Assembly: GCA_005882155.1 (NCBI GenBank)
Contig: VBCQ01000058.1
Span: 1-9,004 of the forward strand
Origin: Betaproteobacteria bacterium
GTDB lineage: Bacteria > Pseudomonadota > Gammaproteobacteria > Burkholderiales > Burkholderiaceae_C
Direction of reading: 5' to 3'
DNA length: 9,004 nucleotides
Position numbers and translations under genes: made by a program. Each line of letters opens with the position of its first letter. Positions within the stretch are counted from its first letter, which is position 1. Positions 1-5,806 of this stretch are shown piece by piece. A model generated the notes under the pieces. That model worked only from the letters and a program-made list of their open reading frames with translations. It did no database searches and was not told the DNA's origin.

Positions 1-375
1 CGGGAACGCCGGGTACAGCAGTCGGCCGTCGCGCGAGCGGCCGTTGTGCAGCGCCCGCCAGAGATGGCCGGGCGTCCATTCGCCGATCCCCGTGCGCTTG
101 TCAGGCGTGATGTACGATGTGAACAGCGTGCCGAATGGCGTCGCGATGCCGCGCCCGCCCGCATACGCCTCGCCGCCACGCGCGGTGTGACAGGCTCGAC
201 AGTCACCGGCACGCGCGATGTACTCGCCGCGAGCGACCAGCTGCGCCGTTCGCGCCGCCGACTCGGGCTCGACCGGCGCGACAGAGTCTTCGTCGCGGAA
301 GTTGAGCACCGCGACGACGATAACGGCAACGAGCAGCACGCCGAACACCGCGAGCGCGACGATGATGCGTTTCAT
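1..375 (-). CDS. membrane-anchored monoheme cytochrome c, 3' part beyond the window
   Basis: The first 125 residues of a c-type cytochrome are present, and the frame is still open at the left edge. Residues 4-25 are a strongly hydrophobic segment after MKR without an obvious signal-peptidase site, so I infer an N-terminal membrane anchor with the heme domain in the periplasm. The heme motif is C59-R-A-C62-H63, inside a GEYIARAGDCRACHT context. It is followed by GGEAYAGG, TPFGTLF, ITPD and TGIGEWT, the pattern of the cytochrome c subunits of membrane-bound alcohol/gluconate dehydrogenases. The ligand methionine would lie beyond the edge. The ATG at 375 overlaps the stop of the preceding ORF as ATGA, and a weak GGTGG lies about 8 nt upstream. 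Its first 37 codons and upstream region lie in the 239-bp tandem duplication. A role in periplasmic electron transfer is likely; the partner dehydrogenase or oxidase is not visible. Confidence 0.88.
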   Translation of the reverse strand, partial: MKRIIVALAVFGVLLVAVIVVAVLNFRDEDSVAPVEPESAARTAQLVARGEYIARAGDCRACHTARGGEAYAGGRGIATPFGTLFTSYITPDKRTGIGEWTPGHLWRALHNGRSRDGRLLYPAFP

Positions 376-743
376 TTCGACGCCACCGGTTTGGACACCT
401 GGACCACCACGCCGCACGGGATCGGCAGTGCCTGCGGCAACGCGCTCGCCGGCTTGCTCTGCGCCGGCACCGGCTGCGCGGCAAGCCAGCGCGCCGCCGC
501 GCCGGGCTCGACCGGCGCGACAGAGTCTTCGTCGCGGAAGTTGAGCACCGCGACGACGATAACGGCAACGAGCAGCACGCCGAACACCGCGAGCGCGACG
601 ATGATGCGTTTCATTTCGACGCCACCGGTTTGGACACCTGGACCACCACGCCGCACGGGATCGGCAGTGCCTGCGGCAACGCGCTCGCCGGCTTGCTCTG
701 CGCCGGCACCGGCTGCGCGGCAAGCCAGCGCGCCGCCGCGCCG
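264..743. repeat. exact tandem duplication, period 239 bp, two copies
   Basis: Positions 264-504 and 503-743 are identical over 241 bp as far as I can read, giving two abutting copies with a period of 239 bp that share a 2-bp CG at the join. The flanks diverge at once: T263 versus C502 on one side, and G505 versus A744 on the other. Each copy holds the last ~130 bp of the diheme cytochrome gene, the ATGA junction, and the first ~110 bp of the anchored cytochrome gene. The 2-bp microhomology and the absence of any insertion sequence suggest slippage or illegitimate recombination. Perfect identity means it is very recent or an assembly artefact, since the unit is close to a short-read length. 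Confidence 0.95.
372..614 (-). CDS. 80-residue chimeric ORF created by tandem duplication
   Basis: This ORF exists only because of the 239-bp tandem duplication. Residues 1-37 are identical to the start of the downstream anchored cytochrome (membrane segment at 4-25, ending SVAPVEP). Residues 38-80 are identical to the last 43 residues of the upstream diheme cytochrome (from GAAARWLAAQ to KPVASK). It contains no CxxCH, so it cannot bind heme c covalently. It begins with an ATGA overlap at the stop of the diheme cytochrome and ends with an ATGA overlap at the start of the next gene, so ribosomes could pass through it by coupled re-initiation. If made, it would be a small membrane-anchored peptide with a Pro/Ala-rich tail. 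It is most likely a by-product of duplication or of misassembly; translation is not shown. Confidence 0.6.
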   Translation of the reverse strand: MKRIIVALAVFGVLLVAVIVVAVLNFRDEDSVAPVEPGAAARWLAAQPVPAQSKPASALPQALPIPCGVVVQVSKPVASK

Positions 744-1354
744 ATGTCTTGCGGGCCCATTCGCTGAACGATCTGCGCCATGCAGTCTGGCGTGGCCGCG
801 CGACGGTTGCCGATCTTCCATGCGCCGAGCTGGCCGATGAGGTAGTCGACCGGCAAGCCGAGCAGGCCGGGAATCGCCGGCGCGACGCCGGTCATCGCCT
901 GGCCATGGCATTGCACGCAGGATGGCAGCTGGCGCGCTGCATCGCCGCGCAGCACGAGCTGCTCGCCGCGCTGCAATACATCGGCCGGTGCCGTCACCGG
1001 CTGGTGCGGCGGATAGGGCAGGTCGAGCGCGCCGAAGTAGTCGGCGATCTCGCGCAGATAGTCATCGCTCAGCGGGTCGATCAGCGTCGTCATCAGCGCG
1101 TAGCGGCGCCGGCCATCGCGAAAGTTGAGCAGCTGGTTGTACAGATAGCCGGCCGGCTTGCCGGCAATGCGCGGGTAGTAGCCGTCGCTCGCCGCGCGAC
1201 CCGACTGCCCATGGCATTCGGTGCACGCTTGAACGCGCTGCGCGATCGTGTCTTCGACTTTCGGCGGCGCCGCGACGGCGCTTGCGACAGCGCCGAGCAG
1301 TGCCAGCAGCGAAGCGCACAGTGACCGTCGCGACACCCGCGCCGCGCGCGTCAA
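611..1354 (-). CDS. exported diheme cytochrome c (cytochrome c4-like)
   Basis: This is a 247-residue periplasmic electron carrier. It has a signal peptide (basic MTRAARVSRR, hydrophobic core at about 12-27, probable cleavage after AVAA at 29) and two heme-binding motifs, C44-T-E-C47-H48 and C146-V-Q-C149-H150, each followed by G. The two halves have parallel layouts. M88 (ALMTTL) in the first half, and M192 or M199 (CMAQIVQRMGPQDI) in the second, are candidate axial ligands. The tail after W210 is a Pro/Ala-rich extension of about 35 residues with a lone C234. I chose the TTG start at 1354: it overlaps the aldolase stop as TTGA and has GGAG 5 nt upstream. The alternative GTG at 1336 keeps the signal peptide but has no Shine-Dalgarno. 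Its stop (611-613) overlaps the next ATG. The last ~130 bp are duplicated downstream. Such proteins typically pass electrons from dehydrogenases or bc1 to oxidases; the partner here is unknown. Confidence 0.88.
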   Translation of the reverse strand: MTRAARVSRRSLCASLLALLGAVASAVAAPPKVEDTIAQRVQACTECHGQSGRAASDGYYPRIAGKPAGYLYNQLLNFRDGRRRYALMTTLIDPLSDDYLREIADYFGALDLPYPPHQPVTAPADVLQRGEQLVLRGDAARQLPSCVQCHGQAMTGVAPAIPGLLGLPVDYLIGQLGAWKIGNRRAATPDCMAQIVQRMGPQDIGAAARWLAAQPVPAQSKPASALPQALPIPCGVVVQVSKPVASK

Positions 1355-2367
1355 GCCGACTCCATCGCCGCGTCGTACTTGCCCTGGCGTGCCGCGCTGT
1401 TCAGCCGTGCCCGCTTGAGCAGCGCCGCCTGCGCGTCGCGCACGCTGCCGGACTGGCCTTGCCACGCGTGCAGCACCGGGTCTTGCAGTGCACGCCCATA
1501 CGAAAAGCTCAAGGCCCACGGGTGCGGGCCGAGCCGATTCATCGCGTCGAGATTCAGCGTCGCTTCGCTCGGCGTCTGCCCGCCGGAGAGGAAGAAGATG
1601 CCGGGCACCGCAGCCGGCACGGTGCGCCGCAGCACGCGAAGCGTTTGCGCCGCGACCTCGGCCGGCGTCGCCGGCGCATGCTCGTTGCCGGGCAACACCA
1701 TGCTCGGCTTCAGCAGCATGTGCTCGAGCACCACGGCGTGCCGGTGCAGCGCATGGAAGACCTCGTGCAGCACCGCCTCGGTGACTTCGGCGCAGCGCGC
1801 CATCGGATGGTCGCCGTCGATCAGCACCTCGGGCTCGACGATCGGAACGACCCCCTGCTCCTGGCAGATGGCCGCGTAACACGCGAGCGCATCGGCGTTG
1901 GCCTTGATCGCGAGCCGGCTCGGCAAGTTGTGCGACACGTTGTAGATCGCGCGCCACTTGGCGAAGCGCGCGCCTTTCTGCTTGTAGCCGACGAGCCGCT
2001 TGGCGAGCCCGTCCAAGCCCTCGGTGATCTCGTCGCCCGGCGCATGCGCGAGCGCGATCTTGCCGGCGTCGACCTTGATCCCCGGCACCACGCCGTGGCG
2101 CTGCGCCAATTGCGCGAGCGGCATGCCGTCGTCGGCGCACTGGTTCAGCGTCTCTTCGTAGAGGATCACGCCGCTGATGAATTCCGACAGCCCCGGCGTC
2201 GCGAGCAGCAAGCTGCGATACGCACGCCGGTTCTGCTCCGTCGACTCGACGCCGATCAACTTGAAGCGCTTGGCGATCGTCGGCCCGCTTTCATCGGCCG
2301 CCAGAATGCCTTTGCCGCGTTGCACCAATGCCTGCGTCGTGGCCTGCAATTCGCCGTGAGTGTCCAT
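1351..2367 (-). CDS. fructose-1,6-bisphosphate aldolase, class I
   Basis: A cytosolic 338-residue enzyme that interconverts fructose-1,6-bisphosphate with dihydroxyacetone phosphate and glyceraldehyde-3-phosphate through a lysine Schiff base, without metal. All active-site residues known from rabbit aldolase have counterparts: D25 in GILAADES, K98 in PGIKVD, K137 in the KWR motif, E178 and E180 in VEPEVL, and the Schiff-base lysine K220 in LLKPSMV. The length is slightly below the 364-residue animal enzyme, and the C-terminal tyrosine tail of animal aldolases is absent (it ends KYDAAMESA). The ATG at 2367 has GGAGG 8 nt upstream; an in-frame ATG at 2382 lacks such a site. The reading frame stays open far upstream, but that is a GC-composition effect. 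It lies 86 bp after a small unknown gene and overlaps the following diheme cytochrome by TTGA, so it is co-transcribed with cytochromes, which is unusual for a glycolytic gene. Confidence 0.95.
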   Translation of the reverse strand: MDTHGELQATTQALVQRGKGILAADESGPTIAKRFKLIGVESTEQNRRAYRSLLLATPGLSEFISGVILYEETLNQCADDGMPLAQLAQRHGVVPGIKVDAGKIALAHAPGDEITEGLDGLAKRLVGYKQKGARFAKWRAIYNVSHNLPSRLAIKANADALACYAAICQEQGVVPIVEPEVLIDGDHPMARCAEVTEAVLHEVFHALHRHAVVLEHMLLKPSMVLPGNEHAPATPAEVAAQTLRVLRRTVPAAVPGIFFLSGGQTPSEATLNLDAMNRLGPHPWALSFSYGRALQDPVLHAWQGQSGSVRDAQAALLKRARLNSAARQGKYDAAMESA

Positions 2368-2428
2368 GCTTCGGTCCTCCATGCGATCAACGACTTTCGA
2401 CGACAAGATACTCGACGAAGCGAGGGCG

Positions 2429-2434
2429 GAACAA
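2429..2434 (-). promoter_or_regulatory. possible -35 of a promoter for the aldolase gene
   Basis: On the minus strand TTGTTC (2434-2429) is followed after 18 nt by TATCTT (2410-2405), a -10-like hexamer with four of six consensus bases. Transcription would start near 2398, giving a leader of about 31 nt before the aldolase ATG. The match is modest and the spacer is at the upper limit, so this is only a candidate. The aldolase could equally be read from a promoter above the small gene at 2714. Confidence 0.27.
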
Positions 2435-2453
2435 GTCCCTTCTGCCGGAACGC

Positions 2454-2714
2454 TCAGGCGCCGCGATGGTCGAGCGCATCGATCCACAGCGTGGCGCATT
2501 GGTAGCCGAAATCGAAGGCTTCGCGCGGGCTGGAAAGATGGCGCTTCGGCACGTCGACCTTGACCTCGTCTTCGCTCTCCGAGCCGCGGATGTGCACGCT
2601 CACCGGCCAGGTCGGCAAATTCGGCGCGGCCAGCGTCGACATCCTGATTCGGTAGCCGCTGTGAGCGCCGAACGCCTCCAGACGTTGGCCTCGAGCGATG
2701 ACTTCGTACTTCAT
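2454..2714 (-). CDS. small conserved-looking hypothetical protein, 86 aa
   Basis: I do not recognise a family. The product (MKYEVIARGQRLEAF at the start) is a small soluble protein without signal peptide or membrane segment. It appears to have beta-rich N-terminal strands (KYEVIARG, YRIRMSTL, PVSVHIRG), an acidic stretch GSESEDE near residue 45, a VDVPKRHL motif, and a C-terminal helix AFDFGYQCATLWIDAL with one Cys. The start could instead be the ATG at 2720 (two residues longer); I prefer 2714 because a GAG lies 6-8 nt upstream. It reads codirectionally into the aldolase gene 86 bp downstream and is divergent from the acetyltransferase. The coding-like third-position GC pattern and the clean stop at 2454 support a real gene. 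Function is unknown. Confidence 0.65.
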   Translation of the reverse strand: MKYEVIARGQRLEAFGAHSGYRIRMSTLAAPNLPTWPVSVHIRGSESEDEVKVDVPKRHLSSPREAFDFGYQCATLWIDALDHRGA

Positions 2715-2809
2715 GGGCATCTCGTTTGACTTCGGGATGTTGCAGGCGATGGCAGTTCGGCGCAACCGCCTTCGGCGCGCCGGGCGCTTCTTGTGCGTTC
2801 AGACCAGTC

Positions 2810-2827
2810 TCGCGCACACTTGCGCGA
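2810..2827. promoter_or_regulatory. palindrome abutting the acetyltransferase start codon
   Basis: TCGCGCA (2810-2816) and TGCGCGA (2821-2827) form a perfect 7-bp inverted repeat with the 4-nt spacer CACT. The last base is the A of the ATG at 2827. It sits where a Shine-Dalgarno would be, and no Shine-Dalgarno is visible. It could be an operator in the divergent region or an mRNA hairpin that limits initiation. Chance occurrence is possible in such GC-rich sequence. Confidence 0.35.
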
Positions 2828-3285
2828 TGCTCGTCTCCCTTCGCGAAATCAGCGCCGACACCGTCCGCGAGATCACGCGCCTCGCAGTGCGGCCTGAGCA
2901 GCAGCGCTTCGTCGCGAGCAACGCCGTCTCGCTCGCGCAAGCCTTGTTCAGTGAAGAGGCGTGGTACCGGGCGATCTATGCCGACGAATCGCCTGCCGGT
3001 TTCGTCATGCTCTACGACGAATCGATTCGAGCGGTGCCGCCCGCCGAGCCGGAGGTCGACTTGTGGCGCTTCATGATCGATGCGCAGTTCCAGGGTCAGG
3101 GCATCGGCGCCGCGGCGCTCGCGCAAGTCATTGCGCATGTGCGAAGCAAGAATCTGTTCTCGACACTTGCGGTGTCGTATGTTCCGGGTGCCGGCTGCCC
3201 CGAAGCCTTCTATCTGAAGGCAGGGTTCCGCCATACCGGCAAGCTCGACGACGGCGAGATCATTCTCGAGTTGCCGCTGCGCTGA
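2827..3285 (+). CDS. GNAT family N-acetyltransferase (polyamine acetyltransferase-like)
   Basis: A 152-residue cytosolic enzyme expected to transfer an acetyl group from acetyl-CoA to an amine. The acetyl-CoA pyrophosphate-binding motif A is visible as Q89-G-Q-G-I-G94 followed by AAALAQVIAHV. The preceding strand LWRFMID, and Y129 in EAFYLKAGF (the usual place of the general acid), complete the GNAT core. The N-terminus (SLREISADTVREI, then RLAVRPEQQRFVASNAVSLAQA) resembles spermine/spermidine acetyltransferases of the BltD/PaiA type, so a polyamine-like substrate is plausible but not shown. The start at 2827 aligns with the usual family start; longer in-frame ATGs at 2749 and upstream add a non-conserved Arg-rich extension. 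There is no good Shine-Dalgarno, and a palindrome abuts the start. The gene ends 3 bp before the dehydrogenase ATG, so the two are probably co-translated. Confidence 0.85.
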   Translation: MLVSLREISADTVREITRLAVRPEQQRFVASNAVSLAQALFSEEAWYRAIYADESPAGFVMLYDESIRAVPPAEPEVDLWRFMIDAQFQGQGIGAAALAQVIAHVRSKNLFSTLAVSYVPGAGCPEAFYLKAGFRHTGKLDDGEIILELPLR

Positions 3286-3288
3286 CCG

Positions 3289-4374
3289 ATGGCCTCGACC
3301 TTCTTGATTCCGCTGGAGCGGCTGCGCGTCGCGGTGAACGAGATCATGGGCGGCTTCGGCAGCGACTCGCGCGAAGCGCAGATCGTCACCGACAACCTGC
3401 TGCATGCCAACCTGCCCGGCCACCATTCGCACGGCATCGGAATGCTGCCGCGTTATGCCAACGCGTTTCTCGAAGGCGGCCTGCGACCGAACGGGCATGT
3501 GCTGACGCGGCTGGACAGCGGCACGCTGCTCGCGCTCGACGGACAGGCCGGCTTCGGCCAGGTCATCGGCCAGGAAGCGATGCAACTCGGCATCGCTCGA
3601 GCCAAGGCGCATGGCAGCTGCATCGTCGCGCTCGCCAATTCGCATCACCTGTGCCGCATCGGCGCGTGGGCGGAGATGGCGGTGGCCGAAGGGCTCGTGT
3701 CGCTGCACTTCGCCAACGTGATCTCGCGGCCGATCGTCGCGCCGTGGGGCGGCAGCGACGCACGCTTCGGCACCAACCCCTTCGCGGTCGGCATCCCGGT
3801 GCCGGGGCGTGACCCGATCGTTCTCGACATGGCCACGAGCATCATCGCGCAGGGCAAAACGCGTGTCGCCCACAATAAAGGCGAATCGCTTGCGCCGGGA
3901 CAGATGCTCGACGACCAAGGCCGGCCGACCACCGATCCGAAGTTCGGCGTGATCGAGCCGCTCGGTGCGCTGCGCACGTTCGGCGAGCACAAAGGCTTCG
4001 GCCTCGCGCTGGTGTGCGAGCTGCTCGGCGGCGCATTGGCCGGTGGCCTCGCGACGCACCGGCCGGCGAGCGGCGAGCAGCGGGTGCTGAACGGCATGCT
4101 GACGATCCTCTTCGATCCCGCGCGGCTGGCCGATGCCACGCTGTTCGCGAGCGAAATGCGAGCGTTCATCGATTGGGTGAAGGCGTCGCCGCCGCAAGAC
4201 GGCGTCGACCGCGTTCGCGTCGCCGGCGAGCCGGAGCGCGAGATGCGCGCCAAGCGCCTGGCCGAGGGCATCCCGGTCGATGCCAACACCTGGACCGAAC
4301 TGCTCGCTGCGGCGACGAAGCTCGGCCGCGACCCGGCCGAAGTCAATCGCCTGGCCGGCGTCACGCTGCCTTGA
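3289..4374 (+). CDS. Ldh2/MDH2-family 2-hydroxycarboxylate dehydrogenase (HcxB/YbiC-like)
   Basis: A 361-residue NAD(P)-dependent dehydrogenase of the malate/L-lactate/ureidoglycolate/sulfolactate family, which differs from the Rossmann-fold lactate dehydrogenases. Family signatures appear in order: H46-S-H48-G-I-G, with the conserved histidine expected in catalysis; N117-S-H-H-L-C-R-I-G; APWGGSD then R159-F-G-T-N-P; D180-M-A-T-S; and G232-E-H-K-G-F-G-L-A-L, which belongs to the nucleotide-binding region. Motif order and length match E. coli HcxB (YbiC), which reduces or oxidises small 2-hydroxy acids, so a 2-oxo/2-hydroxycarboxylate substrate is likely but its identity is unknown. The ATG at 3289 follows the acetyltransferase stop by 3 bp. 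At the 3' end only 9 bp separate its stop from the stop of the convergent Bug-family gene. C122 replaces the glycine found in YbiC at that place. Confidence 0.92.
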   Translation: MASTFLIPLERLRVAVNEIMGGFGSDSREAQIVTDNLLHANLPGHHSHGIGMLPRYANAFLEGGLRPNGHVLTRLDSGTLLALDGQAGFGQVIGQEAMQLGIARAKAHGSCIVALANSHHLCRIGAWAEMAVAEGLVSLHFANVISRPIVAPWGGSDARFGTNPFAVGIPVPGRDPIVLDMATSIIAQGKTRVAHNKGESLAPGQMLDDQGRPTTDPKFGVIEPLGALRTFGEHKGFGLALVCELLGGALAGGLATHRPASGEQRVLNGMLTILFDPARLADATLFASEMRAFIDWVKASPPQDGVDRVRVAGEPEREMRAKRLAEGIPVDANTWTELLAAATKLGRDPAEVNRLAGVTLP

Positions 4375-4383
4375 GGACCACCG

Positions 4384-5370
4384 TCACTCGGCCCTCGCGC
4401 CGCTTTCCTTGACGATCTTGCCGAGCCGCGGCACGTCGGCCTTGACCAGTGCGGCGAGCTCTTGCGGCGGCATGCCGCTCAAATCGAGCCCCATGTCGGA
4501 CAAGCGCTTTTGCACATCGGGCAGCTGCAGGATCTTCGAGATCTCGCTGTAGAGCCGGTCGATGATCGGCTTCGGTGTGCCGGCCGGTGCGAACACCGCT
4601 TGCCATGAGCTGATCTCGTAGCCGGCGAGTCCCGACTCGGCCATCGTCGGCACCTCGGGCGCGACGGCCGAGCGCTTCGCCGTCGTCACCGCAAGCGCGC
4701 GCAACTTGCCGGCCTTGATGTGCGGCAACGCCGTCGCGATGTTGTCGAACGCGATCGGCAGCGTGCCGCCGAGCAGCTCGGGCAGCATCTGTCCGCTGCC
4801 GCGATAGGGGATGTGCTGCATCTTCACGCCAGCCATCGTCTTGAACATCTCGCCGGAGATGTGCTGCGAGGTGCCGGTGCCGGCCGAGCCGAACGAATAT
4901 TTCTCGGGGTTCGCTTTCAGCAGCTCGATGAGCTCCTTGACGCTCTTCGCCGGCAAGCTCGGATGCACCAGCAGCACGTTGGGCTGCGTCGCATAGAGCG
5001 TGATCGGCGCGAAGCTCGTCACCGGGTCGTAGCTCAGCTTGTCGTACAGCGTCGCGTTGATCGCATGTGAGCTGATTGTTCCGCCGCCGATCGTGTAACC
5101 GTCGGGCGCGGCGCGCGCGAGCTCTGCGCTGCCGAGCGAGCCGCCCTGGCCGGCGCGGTTGTCGACGAGGATCTGCTGGCCGAGGGCGGTCGCGAGCTTC
5201 TCGCCGACGACGCGCGCGAGGATGTCGGTCGTGCCGCCCGGCGCGAACGGCACGATGTAGCGGATCGGCTTGCTCGGCCACGGCGCCGATTGCGCCAACG
5301 CCGGCATGGCGGCGAGTGCGAGCAGCGCTGAAGCGAGGATGCGGGTCATTCCAATGCGGTGAGCAGCCAT
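4384..5370 (-). CDS. Bug/TctC-family periplasmic solute-binding protein
   Basis: A 328-residue substrate-binding protein of the tripartite tricarboxylate transporter type, expected to bind a carboxylate in the periplasm and hand it to a TctA/TctB membrane pair. It begins with a signal peptide (MAAHRIGMTR, hydrophobic ILASALLALAAMPALA, cleavage near AQS). Family hallmarks follow: WPSKPIRYIVPFAPGGTTDILAR, then LVDNRAGQGGSLGS, PDGYTIG, LVHPSLP, YSFGSAGTGTSQHISGEMFK, HIPYRGSGQMLPELLGG, and PEVPTMAESG. The start at 5370 has GGAG 10 nt upstream; the ATG at 5349 is an alternative that gives a shorter, also plausible, signal peptide. No TctA or TctB gene is in the window, so it is an orphan, as is common for Bug proteins in Burkholderiales. 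It converges on the 2-hydroxycarboxylate dehydrogenase with a 9-bp gap, which may hint at a related substrate (inference). Its leader contains a possible RBS-masking inverted repeat. Confidence 0.93.
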   Translation of the reverse strand: MAAHRIGMTRILASALLALAAMPALAQSAPWPSKPIRYIVPFAPGGTTDILARVVGEKLATALGQQILVDNRAGQGGSLGSAELARAAPDGYTIGGGTISSHAINATLYDKLSYDPVTSFAPITLYATQPNVLLVHPSLPAKSVKELIELLKANPEKYSFGSAGTGTSQHISGEMFKTMAGVKMQHIPYRGSGQMLPELLGGTLPIAFDNIATALPHIKAGKLRALAVTTAKRSAVAPEVPTMAESGLAGYEISSWQAVFAPAGTPKPIIDRLYSEISKILQLPDVQKRLSDMGLDLSGMPPQELAALVKADVPRLGKIVKESGARAE

Positions 5371-5532
5371 GGCATGAGGTCTCCGTCGTCTGCAACCAAG
5401 CGGATCACGGTAGGACCGGCCGCGAGGGCCGTCAAGGGTGCAAACGACGGCGCGACCGAGCATCGGCGATTTCTTTGAACCGCAAACCGGCGAGTAGCAA
5501 CTCAGGCAGCGGCATTGAACAAGGAGCCTGCC
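5371..5532. other. divergent intergenic region
   Basis: This 162-bp spacer lies between the minus-strand Bug gene and the plus-strand lipoprotein gene and should contain both promoters. Besides the inverted repeat at 5383-5450 I see no convincing promoter pair. TTGAAC at 5475-5480 resembles a -35 box for the lipoprotein gene, but no good -10 follows at the right distance. AAGGAG at 5521-5526 is the lipoprotein Shine-Dalgarno. Confidence 0.5.
5383..5450 (-). promoter_or_regulatory. inverted repeat in the Bug-gene leader overlapping the RBS
   Basis: The arms 5383-5397 and 5436-5450 are complementary at 13 of 15 positions. Read as minus-strand RNA, one mismatch (5390/5443) becomes a G-U pair, leaving 14 of 15 pairable. 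A nested 5-bp hairpin (5417-5421 with 5427-5431) fits in the loop. The proximal arm includes the first two G of the GGAG at 5384-5381 before the start at 5370. A leader hairpin that hides the ribosome binding site, or an operator for a dimeric regulator, are both possible. The transcription start is unknown. Confidence 0.45.
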
Positions 5533-5802
5533 ATGTCGACTCACGCCCGCCTTTTCACAACCTCCCGCCTCGCTGCGCTCGCAGCGGCGAGTGCGATCGC
5601 CTGCATGTCATTGACGGCCTGCGATGCAGCCGCCGAGCACCGTCACGGCGAACCGCGAGCGCTCGCCGCGCTTCCCGCTGCGGCCGTTGGACCCGCCGCG
5701 GCACTGGCCAGCGCGCCGGCACCGACCGGCTCTGCGGCCTTGTACGAGTACCGCCAAGACGTCGACCCGAGCCATGCCGCAGTGGCAAGCTACGGCGACT
5801 GA
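5533..5802 (+). CDS. small Ala/Pro-rich putative lipoprotein
   Basis: An 89-residue protein with a lipoprotein signal peptide: basic MSTHARLFTTSR, hydrophobic LAALAAASAIACMSL, and lipobox L27-T-A-C30 with D31 next. C30 would be lipidated by Lgt and become the mature N-terminus. Aspartate at +2 is the inner-membrane retention signal in E. coli; whether this holds here is inference. The mature part is low-complexity (EHRHGEPRALAAL, then Ala/Pro-rich to about 70) and ends YEYRQDVDPSHAAVASYGD; I recognise no family. The ATG at 5533 has a strong AAGGAG 6 nt upstream; an in-frame ATG at 5515 is less well supported. The stop is 4 bp before the likely start of the DUF1810 gene, so the two may be co-transcribed. 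Third-position GC is lower than in its neighbours. Confidence 0.65.
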   Translation: MSTHARLFTTSRLAALAAASAIACMSLTACDAAAEHRHGEPRALAALPAAAVGPAAALASAPAPTGSAALYEYRQDVDPSHAAVASYGD

Positions 5803-5806
5803 AACT

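Noticed and set aside
46..840. A 264-residue plus-strand open frame containing an internal repeat
   Set aside because: It is antisense to the cytochrome genes. The repeat is only the nucleotide duplication, read in two different frames.
2397..2418. TCGACGA direct repeats 15 bp apart near the aldolase promoter candidate
   Set aside because: Seven-base matches of this composition are common here and no regulator is suggested.
1351..4197. A 948-residue minus-strand open frame that extends the aldolase upstream through the acetyltransferase and dehydrogenase genes
   Set aside because: The upstream part is Arg/His-rich antisense of well-recognised plus-strand genes. The aldolase has its own ATG with GGAGG at 2367. 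The open frame is a composition effect.
5475..5500. TTGAAC as a -35 box for the lipoprotein gene
   Set aside because: No acceptable -10 hexamer lies 16-18 nt downstream.
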